Part shown: one piece after another, positions 52,877 to 61,590 of the stretch | How positions within the stretch are numbered: position 1 is the first letter of the stretch | Layout of the letters: every line of letters begins with the position of its first letter | Assembly (NCBI GenBank): GCA_047601145.1 | Contig: JASGJW010000002.1 | Coordinates: 124,001-188,000 of the forward strand | Length of the DNA: 64,000 nt | DNA from: UBA7672 sp047601145 | Lineage (GTDB): Bacteria > Pseudomonadota > Alphaproteobacteria > Caulobacterales > Hyphomonadaceae | Reading direction: 5' to 3' | Program-made: the position numbers and the translations under genes | The notes under the pieces: model-generated | What the model was told of the DNA's origin: nothing | Seen by the model: only the letters and a program-made list of their open reading frames with translations | Databases searched by the model: none

Positions 52877-53326
52877 ATGAGACTGCGTGCGATATTCGCA
52901 GCAGCCGCCACCTTCGCCTCAGGCTGCGTGGCGGTTGCTGTCGATCACGGCTCGCGCAATCCCGTGGTCGGCGCGTGGATCGTGAAATACGACAAGGCGC
53001 CGTTTCCGTTTCACATGCAGGTGTTCAACGCTGATGGCACCATGCAACAGGCAAACCCCGATGCCGGCCATGCCGGATCAAGCGATAGCGACGGGAAGGG
53101 CATTTGGATTGCAGAGGGCGATCATATCCGCGGCAAGTGGGTGGAGATCACGGCTGATCGCGCGACACATGGCTATACCGGACGCGGCGAGATAGCCTAC
53201 GTCCTGAAGGTGACCGGCGACAGGCTTGAAGGAACGGCCGAGGCGCGCTTCTACGATCCGGCCGGAAAGCTCGTGGATGGACCCATCGAGACGCCGATGT
53301 CGGGCGAGCGCGTCACGTTGCCCTGA
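52877..53326 (+). CDS. hypothetical lipoprotein
   Basis: 149 residues. Signal with lipobox 'TFASGC' at residues 12-17, then a beta-rich domain ('VVGAWIVKYDKAPFPFHMQVFNADGTM'-type calycin-like start, quoted in part as 'VVGAWIVKYDKAPFPFHMQV'). Repeats of strand-turn-strand and Gly/Asp-rich loops suggest a lipocalin-like or DUF-type barrel. It begins 8 bases after the thiolase stop. Confidence 0.6.
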   Translation: MRLRAIFAAAATFASGCVAVAVDHGSRNPVVGAWIVKYDKAPFPFHMQVFNADGTMQQANPDAGHAGSSDSDGKGIWIAEGDHIRGKWVEITADRATHGYTGRGEIAYVLKVTGDRLEGTAEARFYDPAGKLVDGPIETPMSGERVTLP

Positions 53327-53376
53327 TCGGCGCCTCAGTGAATTGGCTTGGATAAGATAGCAGGAGTAGAGCGCCA

Positions 53377-53766
53377 GTGGCTGACATAGTTAAGGTTCCG
53401 AGTGGGTCCAAGCTGGGCATCGGGTTCTCTCGTGCGATCCGCGTGGGTGATCTTGTGTTCGTGTCGGGCTGTGCGCCGATCGCGAAGGACGGAAGCGTGT
53501 TCGCGCCCGGCGATGTCAAGGCGCAGACCAAACGGTGCTTCGAGATCATCGAAGGCGCGCTGGTGCAGGCGGGAGCAGACCTCAAGCATGTCGTGCGCAC
53601 GCGCATCTTCCTCACCGACATGAGCCGTTGGAAGGAAGCCGGCGAAGCGCACGGCGAGGTGTTCAAGGACATCGAGCCGGTGACATCCTTCCTCGGGACC
53701 AACGCGCTGATCAATCCGGAATGGTTGGTCGAGGTCGAAGCCGACGCGGTTATCGCGCGGGGTTGA
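53377..53766 (+). CDS. RidA (YjgF/YER057c) family protein
   Basis: 129 residues from GTG 53377 with AGGAG ten bases upstream. 'VFVSGCAPI', 'KRCFEIIEGALVQAGADLKHVVRTRIFLTD' helix-strand pattern and 'VEVEADAVI'. The active-site Arg of RidA, expected in 'P-x-R-x-x-V', is replaced by 'EPVTSFLGTNAL'. It therefore belongs to a Rid subgroup lacking imine deaminase Arg, and enamine hydrolysis should not be assumed. Overlapping promoter with endonuclease V is likely (4-bp gap). Confidence 0.82.
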   Translation: MADIVKVPSGSKLGIGFSRAIRVGDLVFVSGCAPIAKDGSVFAPGDVKAQTKRCFEIIEGALVQAGADLKHVVRTRIFLTDMSRWKEAGEAHGEVFKDIEPVTSFLGTNALINPEWLVEVEADAVIARG

Positions 53767-53770
53767 TCCT

Positions 53771-54280
53771 GTGATCGCAATCCTCGATGCCGCTTACGGC
53801 GATACGGCTTCGGCCGTGGCGTGCGTGACGGTCGACGATTGGGGAAATGCGAGCGCGCTCGCCGAGTTCACGCATCGCGCGGGACCTGCGGCGGACTATG
53901 AGCCCGGCGAATTCTACAAGCGTGAGCTGCCGCTGCTGCTGTCCGTGCTTGGCATGCTGCCACGCGCGCCGGAGATCATCGTGATCGACGGTTATGTCTG
54001 GCTTGGCGTCGAGGATCGCAAGGGGCTAGGGGCGCATTTGTTCGAGGCGCTGGGCAGCGCGAGCGGTGTCGTCGGCATCGCCAAGACCAAATTCCATGGT
54101 GCGAGCTACTGGGCGGCCGAAGTACGGCGCGGAAGCAGCGACAGCCCGCTCTATGTGACGTCCGCAGGTGTCGATGCGGGTGAAGCGGCGGTCGCGGTCA
54201 AGCGGATGCATGGGGAGCACCGCATTCCGACGCTTGTGACGCTTGCCGACAGGCTGGCGCGCGAGGCGCTGCAAGCCTAG
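53771..54280 (+). CDS. short endonuclease V-like protein
   Basis: 169 residues from GTG 53771, shorter than the usual ~220. Metal-binding acids are recognisable: Asp6 ('AILDAAYG'), Glu in 'YEPGEFYKRELPLLL' and Asp in 'VIDGYVWLG', with Lys in 'GIAKTKF'. The classic DGHG is DGYV here, and about 30 N-terminal residues are absent. Endonuclease V cuts DNA or RNA near inosine. Because of the changes, activity is uncertain. It follows the RidA gene by 4 bp, an operon. Confidence 0.7.
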   Translation: MIAILDAAYGDTASAVACVTVDDWGNASALAEFTHRAGPAADYEPGEFYKRELPLLLSVLGMLPRAPEIIVIDGYVWLGVEDRKGLGAHLFEALGSASGVVGIAKTKFHGASYWAAEVRRGSSDSPLYVTSAGVDAGEAAVAVKRMHGEHRIPTLVTLADRLAREALQA

Positions 54281-54311
54281 TGTTCGATCAGAAATCCCCG
54301 GAGGTCCCATC

Positions 54312-55370
54312 ATGCTGAGCTTTGACGTCTGCGAGTGTGGGGCGCCGTTGCAGCGGACCGAGCGGGAGACGCCGCAGCCCAAGGGTGCGGAGGTTGTGCT
54401 CAGGGTGCTGGCGGCGGGCGTGTGCCATTCCGACCTGCATATCTGGGATGGGTATTACGATGTCGGCGGCGGGCAGAAGCTGATGCTCAAGGATCGCGGC
54501 ATCAAGCTGCCGATCACAATGGGGCATGAGAATGTTGGCGAGGTGGTTGCGGTCGGACCCGATGCGCAAGGCGTGAAAGTAGGCGATGTACGGCTGATCC
54601 ATCCCTGGCAGGGGTGCGGGGAGTGCGTAGTCTGCCGGCGCGGGGAAGAAAACCTCTGCGTGAAGCCGGCCAATATCGGCATCCAGCGCGCGGGCGGCTT
54701 TGCCACGCATGTGCTGATCCCGCATCCGCGTTTCCTGTTCGACATCACGGGCATCTCGCCAGAGCGCGCGGCGCCGCTGGCGTGTTCGGGCGTGACAGCC
54801 TACTCGGCGTTGCGGAAAGTGTCGGACACGCTTGCTGAGGAGCCGGTGGTGATGATCGGTGCGGGCGGGGTCGGACTTATGGCGCTGGCGCTGCACAGGA
54901 AGATGGGCGGCAAGTCTGCGATCATCGTCGACATCGATCCGGCCAAGCGCGAGGCGGCGTTGAAGGCTGGCGCGTCGAAAGTGATCGACGGGTCGGCGAA
55001 GGATGCAGTCGACCAGGTGCGTGCGGCGACAGGCGGCGGCGCGTGGGCGGTGATCGACTTCGTGGGCGCCGGGCCCACGGTGAAGCTGGGTATCGATGCG
55101 ACGATCAAGGGCGGCAAGGTGATCGTGGTCGGCCTGTTCGGCGGTGATGTGACCATTCCGACGCCGTTCTTCCCGATGAAGGCGCTGACGGTGCAGGGCA
55201 GCTATGTCGGCAGCCTGACGGAGATCGCCGAGCTGATCGATCTCGTGAAGCGCACGGGCGCGCCGGACGTGCCGGTGGCGACGCGGCCGCTGGATCAGGT
55301 GAATGCGGCGCTTAACGACCTGCGCGACGGCAAGGTGATCGGGCGGGTGGTGATCACGCCCGGCGCCTAG
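54312..55370 (+). CDS. zinc-dependent alcohol dehydrogenase
   Basis: 352 residues from ATG 54312 (GGAGG upstream). GroES-like domain with catalytic-zinc Cys in 'AGVCHSDLH' and 'GHENVGEV', structural zinc cysteines in 'GCGECVVCRRGEENLC', then Rossmann 'GAGGVGLMALAL' and 'IVDIDPAK'. Most like the Zn-ADH/NAD alcohol or formaldehyde group; substrate unknown. Confidence 0.9.
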   Translation: MLSFDVCECGAPLQRTERETPQPKGAEVVLRVLAAGVCHSDLHIWDGYYDVGGGQKLMLKDRGIKLPITMGHENVGEVVAVGPDAQGVKVGDVRLIHPWQGCGECVVCRRGEENLCVKPANIGIQRAGGFATHVLIPHPRFLFDITGISPERAAPLACSGVTAYSALRKVSDTLAEEPVVMIGAGGVGLMALALHRKMGGKSAIIVDIDPAKREAALKAGASKVIDGSAKDAVDQVRAATGGGAWAVIDFVGAGPTVKLGIDATIKGGKVIVVGLFGGDVTIPTPFFPMKALTVQGSYVGSLTEIAELIDLVKRTGAPDVPVATRPLDQVNAALNDLRDGKVIGRVVITPGA

Positions 55371-55457
55371 GTCGGGGAGCTTGACCGATATTGGTCAACT
55401 GGCGGGGGCGGCCCGGCTGGCGTATCCCAAGGCGGATAGCCGGACGGAGGGGTTGCC

Positions 55458-56516
55458 TTGGCCACGGTCCTCGAGGAGTTCCAGCTCCAGTCGCGCTTCT
55501 GCGGAGAGTTCGGGTCGCGATTCACGGCCGAGTTGCTGGAGCGCTGCGCAGAAGACATCGAGGCGGGCGGGATTGTCGCCAAGCTGACGGACGGCTGGCC
55601 GGGGCATCCGCGGACGGATGCGGTGTCGTTGCGGGTAGCGGGGGCGCTGCATGCGGCGGCGCTGACCGGGCGGGACAAGGCGCTGGCGGCGGAATATCCC
55701 GAGCAGAGGCTGGTCTGGTCGATGGGCCGGGTCTGGCCCGTGGCGCGGGCCTTCCTGGAACGGGAGGAGGCTTACGTCCGGGACTTCATGAAGTCGCCGC
55801 CCCAGACCAATGAGACGGCCCGGGCGATGGGGCTGGCGTGCGGGTTCCTGTGGCTGGCCGAGCGGTCGCCGCAGCCGTTTCACATGCTGGAACTGGGGGC
55901 GAGCGCCGGGCTGAACCTGAACTGGGATCGGTTCGCCTATGCCTATCCGGGCTGGCGGCGGGATAGGGTGAAGGGGCCGGCGATCCCGACCGTGGTCGAT
56001 GGCAATCCGCCGAAATGGCGGGAGATTTTGATCGCTTCGCGGGCGGCCTGCGACCAGAACCCGCTGGATGCGGCCGATCCTGCCGACCGGTTGAGGCTGC
56101 GGTCCTATATCTGGGCCGACCAGGTGGCCCGGATGGAGCGGCTGAACGCGGCGCTGGACCTCGCCAGAGAGACCGGGCTGAAGCCGGATAAGGCGGACGC
56201 GGCCCAATGGGTGCGGAAGAAGCTGGGCGGGCAGCTCCCGGCCGGAACCAGCGTGGTCTACCACTCTGTTTTCTATCAGTACCCGCCGCGCGAGGTGCGC
56301 GAGGCGATCCGGGACGGGATCGAGGAGGCGGGTTTGCGGACCTCCGGCGAGCGGCGGCTGGCCTGGGTTCGTTTCGAGCCGGAGAGCGTGATCGGCGGGG
56401 AGCGGGGCTCCGTTCGCTATGTTTTGAACATTGTGACATGGGACGCCGGGCGGCGGGGCGAGGCGACGCTGGCGGATGTCGATCCGCATGGGCGGTCGAT
56501 GATCTGGCGGGGCTAG
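55458..56516 (+). CDS. DUF2332 family protein
   Basis: 352 residues from TTG 55458 with CGGAGGGG seven bases upstream. 'FCGEFGSRFTAELLERCAED' opening, 'HMLELGASAGLNLNWDRFAY' resembling a methyltransferase-type SAM loop (GASAGLNL), and 'VYHSVFYQYPP' near the end. This matches DUF2332, an uncharacterised family. A SAM-dependent role is only suggested. Very GC-rich. Confidence 0.78.
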   Translation: MATVLEEFQLQSRFCGEFGSRFTAELLERCAEDIEAGGIVAKLTDGWPGHPRTDAVSLRVAGALHAAALTGRDKALAAEYPEQRLVWSMGRVWPVARAFLEREEAYVRDFMKSPPQTNETARAMGLACGFLWLAERSPQPFHMLELGASAGLNLNWDRFAYAYPGWRRDRVKGPAIPTVVDGNPPKWREILIASRAACDQNPLDAADPADRLRLRSYIWADQVARMERLNAALDLARETGLKPDKADAAQWVRKKLGGQLPAGTSVVYHSVFYQYPPREVREAIRDGIEEAGLRTSGERRLAWVRFEPESVIGGERGSVRYVLNIVTWDAGRRGEATLADVDPHGRSMIWRG

Positions 56517-56651
56517 CGCGGAGTTCGCCGCACGCTGGAATCCCGGTCACAACTGCCTTGGACTGCGGCGCCTTCTGCACAGCTGTTGAAAGCTTTCTCC
56601 GCATGCGGGAGTCGAACTCGTCAGCGGGCTCGTGCTCACCATATTGCCGTC

Positions 56652-56852
56652 ATGGCTCAGAACGACACCCGTGAGATGACACTCCAGCAGCTGCGCGATC
56701 GGCGCGAGCGTCTAGCGACCGAGCTGGCCTCGCTGGAACCGGTTTCGCCGGCCGAGGGCGGGCTGACGGCGCGGGAGCTGGTGATCTGGCGGACACGGCT
56801 GGCCGAGCTTGAAAGCCGGATCGCGCGCTACGACACAGCCCACGCCGGTTAG
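56652..56852 (+). CDS. small charged coiled-coil protein
   Basis: 66 residues. One long amphipathic helix ('TLQQLRDRRERLATELASLE', then 'ELVIWRTRLAELESRIARY') broken by a Pro/Gly linker. No family recognised. An in-frame TTG at 56586 is not used as a start because there is no site. Its context gives no role. Confidence 0.5.
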   Translation: MAQNDTREMTLQQLRDRRERLATELASLEPVSPAEGGLTARELVIWRTRLAELESRIARYDTAHAG

Positions 56853-56863
56853 GGTTACTTCCG

Positions 56864-57856
56864 CTATTCGGCCGCGATCTGGACGCGCTCGGTTTCCGCT
56901 TTTGCCAGTCTTCTCAACGCCTGAGGCGGCTGGCCGAACGCGCGCACGAAGGCGCGGCGCATGCGTTCCGGATCACCGAAGCCAACATCCTGGGCGATCA
57001 CGTCGATGGGGTCGGCGGAGTGTTCCACACGCTCACGGGCGGATTCGAGGCGCAGGCGCTCGACGGCCTTGGCGGGGGTGACGCCGGTTTCGGCGGTGAA
57101 GGCGCGGGCGAAGTTCCGTGGGCTCATGTTGGACTGGGCGGCGAGGGTCTCGACCGAGAGGTCTTCGTCCAGCCTCTCGCGCATCCAGCCGAGGAGCTGG
57201 GTGAAGCGGCCATCGATGCGCTCGATGTCCAGCAGGGCCGAGAATTGCGACTGGCCGCCAGGCCGGCGGTGGTAGACCACGAGCTCCTGCGCCGAGCGGC
57301 GAGAGACTTCCTCGCCGAGGTCGTCGGCGATCAAGGCGAGGGCGAGGTCGATCCCGGCGGTGATACCGGCAGAAGTCCAGACCTTGCCGTCGCGGGTGTA
57401 GATACAGTCGGGCTCCAGCTTCACGTTCGGAAAACGGCGAAGGAAATCAGGGGTGCGGCCCCAATGGGTCGTCGCGCGCTTGTTGTCGAGCACGCCGCAC
57501 TGGGCGAGCACGTAGGAGCCTGAGCAGACCGAGCAGACCCGGCGGCAGGACTTCATGGCGGCGCGGACGAGGGCCTGAACCTTGGGGTCGATCATTGCCG
57601 CGCGCGTGCCCCAGCCGCCGGAGATGATCAGCGTGTCGTAGGTGATCTGGCGCGGGATGGGACCGGCCATCATGGATGCGCCTGAGGACGAGCGGACCGG
57701 GCCTGGCACAGGCGCGATGATCGAGAGTTCGTAGGGTGCGGGCTTTATCCCGCGCATGGGCATCTCGAATGCGCCGATCGGGCCGGCGGCGTCGAGCAGC
57801 TGGAAGTCCTCGAAAATCAGGACGCCGATCGAGCGGGGTTTGAGCGGGGCAGGCAT
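56864..57856 (-). CDS. GlxA-type transcriptional regulator (DJ-1/PfpI + AraC HTH)
   Basis: 330 residues. N-terminal DJ-1/PfpI-like amidase domain with 'IGVLIFEDFQLLDAAGPIGAFEM' and 'CSVCSGSYVLAQCGVLDNKRATTHWG'; C-terminal two helix-turn-helix AraC-type domain ('NMSPRNFARAFTAETGVTPAKAVERLRLESARERV'-type, cited in part as 'NMSPRNFARAFTAETGVTP') and 'VGFGDPERMRRAF'. Activators of this group control a neighbouring DJ-1 or hydrolase gene. Divergent from the enzyme at 57951 with an imperfect inverted repeat between. Confidence 0.9.
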   Translation of the reverse strand: MPAPLKPRSIGVLIFEDFQLLDAAGPIGAFEMPMRGIKPAPYELSIIAPVPGPVRSSSGASMMAGPIPRQITYDTLIISGGWGTRAAMIDPKVQALVRAAMKSCRRVCSVCSGSYVLAQCGVLDNKRATTHWGRTPDFLRRFPNVKLEPDCIYTRDGKVWTSAGITAGIDLALALIADDLGEEVSRRSAQELVVYHRRPGGQSQFSALLDIERIDGRFTQLLGWMRERLDEDLSVETLAAQSNMSPRNFARAFTAETGVTPAKAVERLRLESARERVEHSADPIDVIAQDVGFGDPERMRRAFVRAFGQPPQALRRLAKAETERVQIAAE

Positions 57857-57866
57857 TTTCGCCTCA

Positions 57867-57901
57867 TGGCAGGAAATGCGGGAACAATGTCATTTCAGCC
57901 A
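57867..57901. promoter_or_regulatory. imperfect inverted repeat between the regulator and enzyme genes
   Basis: TGGCAGGAAATG (57867-57878) and CATTTCAGCCA (57891-57901) form an imperfect palindrome with a 12-base spacer. It lies in the 94-base divergent promoter region and could be the regulator's binding site. Confidence 0.4.
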
Positions 57902-57950
57902 GACGCTAAATCCGGCATACCGGTCTCGTCAAGCCGAGGTTTCCTCCCCC

Positions 57951-58685
57951 ATGACCACGTCACTGCCGACAGAAAGCGCAAAGCCGATGGACACGAAGTT
58001 CCGCATTCTCTTCGCGATCTATCCGGGCATGACACATCTCGACTTCACCGGACCGCAACAGTTCCTCAGCCGCCTGCCAGGATCGGAAACGATCGTGGCG
58101 AGCCCGGCTGGCGGAGACGTGCCGTCCGATGGCCTTACCTTCGGAAACACGATGCGGATCGCGGACGTCAGAAGCTGCGACCTCATCTGTGTTCCCGGAG
58201 GGATCAACGCCACGACGATGGCGCTGGACGAGGCTTTCATCGGAGAGATCCGGCGGTTGGCTTCGGGCGCGAAATACGTGACGTCCGTCTGCACGGGGTC
58301 GATCATCCTGGGCGCGGCCGGGTTGCTGAAAGGCAAGCGGGCGGGGTGCCATTGGGCGTGGGCAGACATGCTGCTGCTGTTCGGCGCGGCGCATGATCCG
58401 GCGCGCGTCGTTCGCGATGGCAATATCATCACGGGCGGCGGCGTGACGGCTGGGATCGACTTTGCGCTAACCGTGATTGCGGAGATAGCGGGTGCGGATA
58501 CGGCCCAGATGATCCAGCTGGCGCTGGAGTATTCACCGGAGCCGCCGTTCAACAGTGGACATCCGAGCGTCGCTCCGCAGCATATCCGCGACTACTACGA
58601 ACCACTGCGGCAGAAGATGCTGCCCGCTCGGCTCGCGGAAGCGAAGCAGGCGGCGGCGCGGCTGGCGGCTACTGCGCCCGCGTGA
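57951..58685 (+). CDS. DJ-1/PfpI family enzyme, isonitrile hydratase-like
   Basis: 244 residues from ATG 57951; ATG 57987 is possible and neither has a strong site. Core 'RILFAIYPGMTHLDFTGPQQFL', nucleophile elbow Cys in 'TSVCTGSIILGAAGLLKGKRAGCHWAW', quoted here as 'VCTGSIILGAAGLL', and Asp in 'GGVTAGIDFALTVIAEI'. Close to Pseudomonas InhA, which hydrates isonitriles, itself next to an AraC-type regulator. Substrate here unknown. Confidence 0.82.
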   Translation: MTTSLPTESAKPMDTKFRILFAIYPGMTHLDFTGPQQFLSRLPGSETIVASPAGGDVPSDGLTFGNTMRIADVRSCDLICVPGGINATTMALDEAFIGEIRRLASGAKYVTSVCTGSIILGAAGLLKGKRAGCHWAWADMLLLFGAAHDPARVVRDGNIITGGGVTAGIDFALTVIAEIAGADTAQMIQLALEYSPEPPFNSGHPSVAPQHIRDYYEPLRQKMLPARLAEAKQAAARLAATAPA

Positions 58686-60327
58686 TCCGGCCCTTCACGG
58701 CGCCGGTAATGGGCGAGTGGGTCTTCACCCAGGCTTCGAACGCCTCGATGTCGCTGCTTATGATGTTGACCTGTGCGCCATTCTTGAAAGCGGTGAAGTT
58801 GTCGCCGCCGCCGGCGAGGAAGTTGTTCGTGACGATGCGGTAGCTCTGCGTGGCGACAAGCGGATTGCCGTTGAGCTTCATCGAGCCGGGGACGATCTCG
58901 ACCGGTTTGCCGGCCGGCTGGCGCCAGGTGAAGCTGAAGCCGTCCGACACCTGCAGGATGTTGAGGCCGCCGGTGGGGTGGTATTGCTGCTCCAGCACCG
59001 CCTCGATCTGTGTGCCGGTCATGGTGAGCGAGACAAGCTGATTGCCGAATGGTTGCACGGTGAAGATGTCGCCGAACGTGACCGCGCCGCCATTCCTGAA
59101 CGGCAGATCCGACCGGATGCCGCCTGGGTTCATGAAGGCGATCTCGACCTTCGGGTCCTGTGCGCGGGCGGCTTCGAGCATGGAATCCGCGATGATGTCG
59201 CCGAGGGCGCTTTCCCCAGAAATGGCCGTACGTGTGATGGCAGCAGTAATGCGGCCGACGGGGCGGGCCATAAGGGGCTCGGCTTTCACCTTGTAGGCGG
59301 CGATCAGGTCGAGCTGGGCCTTATCTTCCGGAAATGCGTCGAGGAGGATCGGGATGTCGCGCGCGCTCTTGCCGATGACGTCGCCGGAATGGGGATCGAT
59401 CATCAGCTTGATGTCGGTGACGCGCGTGCCGTAGGCGCCGGCGCCTGTGACGAGGCGGCCGTCGACCGTACAGATGTAGATGCCGTTGGTATGGCCAGTG
59501 ACGACGACGTCCACCGCCTTGTCGAATTTCGGGACCATGCCGGCGATGGTTCCCGTGAGGCCGTGGCAGTCATCAAGGCCCTGGCCGGAATAGCCGCCCT
59601 CATGGATCAGCACGACGATTGCCTCGACCCCTTGTGCTTCGAGCTTCGGCACAAGCGCATTCACAGTCTCGGCTTCGTCCCTGAACGTAATGCCCGTGCG
59701 GGCGGGTGGCGTGATGATATCGGGCGTGCCTTCGAGCGTGAGGCCGATGAAGCCTACTTTCACGCCCTGGAATTCGCGGATGGCGTAGGGCGGGAACAGC
59801 GTCTCGCCGGTGTCGAGATAGGTTGAGGCGGCGAGATACTGGAACTGTGCGCCCTTGAACGGCGCGGGCCCCTGGCAGCCATCGACCGGATGGCAGCCGC
59901 CTTCCTGCATGCGGCGGAGTTCCTTCCAGCCCTCGTCGAACTCGTGATTGCCGACGCTGGTGATAGCGAGGCCCATCTTGGACATGGCCTCGATTGTCGG
60001 CTCGTCGTGAAACAGGCTGGAGAGGAGCGGGGAGGCGCCAATGAGATCACCGGCCGCAACCATGATGGCATTAGGCTGCTTGCTCAGCTCTGCAATGGCC
60101 GAGGCAAGGCGCGGCGAGCCGCCGGCGGGAACTGAGGTCGGCTTCGCAGGATCGTCATAGTTGAAGATCTTTGCCCCGCCTGAGGGCGGTTCGAGATTGC
60201 CGTGAAAGTCGTTGATCGCAAGAAGATGAACTTCGACAGGCGCGTCACTGCTGGTCTGGGAGACAGCGATGGTGGAGCAGGCGCCGAGCGCCAGCAGGCT
60301 TGCGATGGCTGTCAGAGAATGACGCAT
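58669..60327 (-). CDS. 5'-nucleotidase/UshA-like metallophosphoesterase, lipoprotein
   Basis: 552 residues. Lipobox 'LLALGAC'. N-terminal metallophosphatase domain: 'LLAINDFHGNLEPP', 'VAAGDLIGASPLLS', 'GNHEFDEG', 'VVTGHTNGIY'. C-terminal substrate domain with 'FMNPGGIRSDLPF', 'QPFGNQLVSLTMTGTQI' and 'YRIVTNNFLAGGGDNF'. Hydrolyses nucleotides or 2',3'-cyclic nucleotides in the periplasm. Its 3' end overlaps the DJ-1 gene by 17 bp in convergent orientation. Confidence 0.92.
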   Translation of the reverse strand: MRHSLTAIASLLALGACSTIAVSQTSSDAPVEVHLLAINDFHGNLEPPSGGAKIFNYDDPAKPTSVPAGGSPRLASAIAELSKQPNAIMVAAGDLIGASPLLSSLFHDEPTIEAMSKMGLAITSVGNHEFDEGWKELRRMQEGGCHPVDGCQGPAPFKGAQFQYLAASTYLDTGETLFPPYAIREFQGVKVGFIGLTLEGTPDIITPPARTGITFRDEAETVNALVPKLEAQGVEAIVVLIHEGGYSGQGLDDCHGLTGTIAGMVPKFDKAVDVVVTGHTNGIYICTVDGRLVTGAGAYGTRVTDIKLMIDPHSGDVIGKSARDIPILLDAFPEDKAQLDLIAAYKVKAEPLMARPVGRITAAITRTAISGESALGDIIADSMLEAARAQDPKVEIAFMNPGGIRSDLPFRNGGAVTFGDIFTVQPFGNQLVSLTMTGTQIEAVLEQQYHPTGGLNILQVSDGFSFTWRQPAGKPVEIVPGSMKLNGNPLVATQSYRIVTNNFLAGGGDNFTAFKNGAQVNIISSDIEAFEAWVKTHSPITGAVKGRITRAQ

Positions 60328-60458
60328 TCCACGCCCCGTAACGATCTGCCCCCTTAGGCAGGATCATGGCGGAGATGGCAAGTCCTGCGGGCGCCGGACG
60401 GCTCGACCGGAGCGGCAAGTGTGCTAGGTTCAGTGGCGTCGTGTTTATGGGGGAACCG

Positions 60459-61586
60459 ATGTTCAGATCATCGCGCATATGGATTGCGGCAATCGGACTT
60501 GCCGTGCTCGCTGTCCTGCCTGCGTCGGCCGATATCAAGACGTTCAACGAGAAGGTCGGCGCGCGCGATTTCAAGGCTGCTGCAGCGGAGGCGGCGGCGA
60601 CCTGGCCGACGCTCGACAAGTCACGCAAGGACATCGCGATCATCGCGCGGGAGTTCGGGTTTGCTGCCTACATGGCGGGAGACTTTGCAGCCGCCCGCAC
60701 ATTCGCAGAATTCGCTGTGGCGAATGAGCCCGAAGGGCCCGATGCACCAGCCCAGCGCGCCACGGCGACCGTGCTGGTGAAGATGGCTGCACACAAGCAA
60801 CAACCGACACAGGCGACGCGCAATGATCTTTTCAGCGCGCTTTCCGCGCGCGCTTCCACGCCGGGGATGGACATAATCAGCTATCTCGGAATGGACGCGA
60901 CGCTGGCCTACGACTTCGAGAAGGGAAGCTGGAAAGACGCGCAGGCCAGCTCAAGCCTTGGAGAGCAGGTCACTGCGACCGGCGGCCCGGTCTACGTTCT
61001 CTACAATCGCCGGTTCCAGCTGTTCAACGGCGTGGCGACCTATATGTCGACGAAGGAAAAGAGCGTCTTCGACAAGCTGACGGCCCTGACGAAGACGATG
61101 ATCGATGACATCAATGCCGCGCCAACCGACAAGGACGCGGCGCCGTTTGAGGATTTCTACTGGGACGTCTATGCCTGGCAGCAGGCGATCGGAAACCATC
61201 TGGTCGGCCGCAACAAGATGGAATGGCCGGAGCGGGACAAGAGCGAGGAAGCCAAGCCCGTCAGCGAACGAATGGTGCGCCTTCTCGGAAAGCGCAGCGA
61301 CGCGGAAAAGTGCGGCACGAAACCCGACAAACGGCAGAAGCCCTCGTATCCGTCATCGGCTCTGTACAAGGGATTGACCGGTGTCGTGGTCGTTCGCTTC
61401 GACATTGATGACAAGGGGCGGCCGTCGAACACCAAGGTGCTCAGCGCCGTTCCGGAGAAGTACTTTGGCGAAGCCGTCCTCAAGAGCATGAAGGACTTTC
61501 GCTATCTTCCAGACAAGCCGTGGGACGCCTCATGCTCACTTGCCCAGCAGGGGCGAGTGATGACCGTCATCTTCTCGATCGGCTAG
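60459..61586 (+). CDS. secreted protein with a C-terminal TonB-like domain
   Basis: 375 residues from ATG 60459 (GGGGGAA upstream). Signal peptide to about residue 22 ('LPASADI'). The middle is helical and TPR-like by Ala/Leu repeats. The end is a TonB C-terminal domain: 'KQKPSYPSSALYKGLTGVVV' then 'VRFDIDDKGRPSNTKVLSAV'. No N-terminal membrane anchor is needed for TonB proper, so it is probably a periplasmic partner rather than a TonB energiser. Confidence 0.72.
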   Translation: MFRSSRIWIAAIGLAVLAVLPASADIKTFNEKVGARDFKAAAAEAAATWPTLDKSRKDIAIIAREFGFAAYMAGDFAAARTFAEFAVANEPEGPDAPAQRATATVLVKMAAHKQQPTQATRNDLFSALSARASTPGMDIISYLGMDATLAYDFEKGSWKDAQASSSLGEQVTATGGPVYVLYNRRFQLFNGVATYMSTKEKSVFDKLTALTKTMIDDINAAPTDKDAAPFEDFYWDVYAWQQAIGNHLVGRNKMEWPERDKSEEAKPVSERMVRLLGKRSDAEKCGTKPDKRQKPSYPSSALYKGLTGVVVVRFDIDDKGRPSNTKVLSAVPEKYFGEAVLKSMKDFRYLPDKPWDASCSLAQQGRVMTVIFSIG

Positions 61587-61590
61587 CAGA

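Noticed and set aside
56600..56645. T-loop-like GTTCGA sequence suggesting a tRNA on the minus strand
   Set aside because: The flanking bases do not pair as a T-arm and no anticodon or acceptor stem can be drawn.
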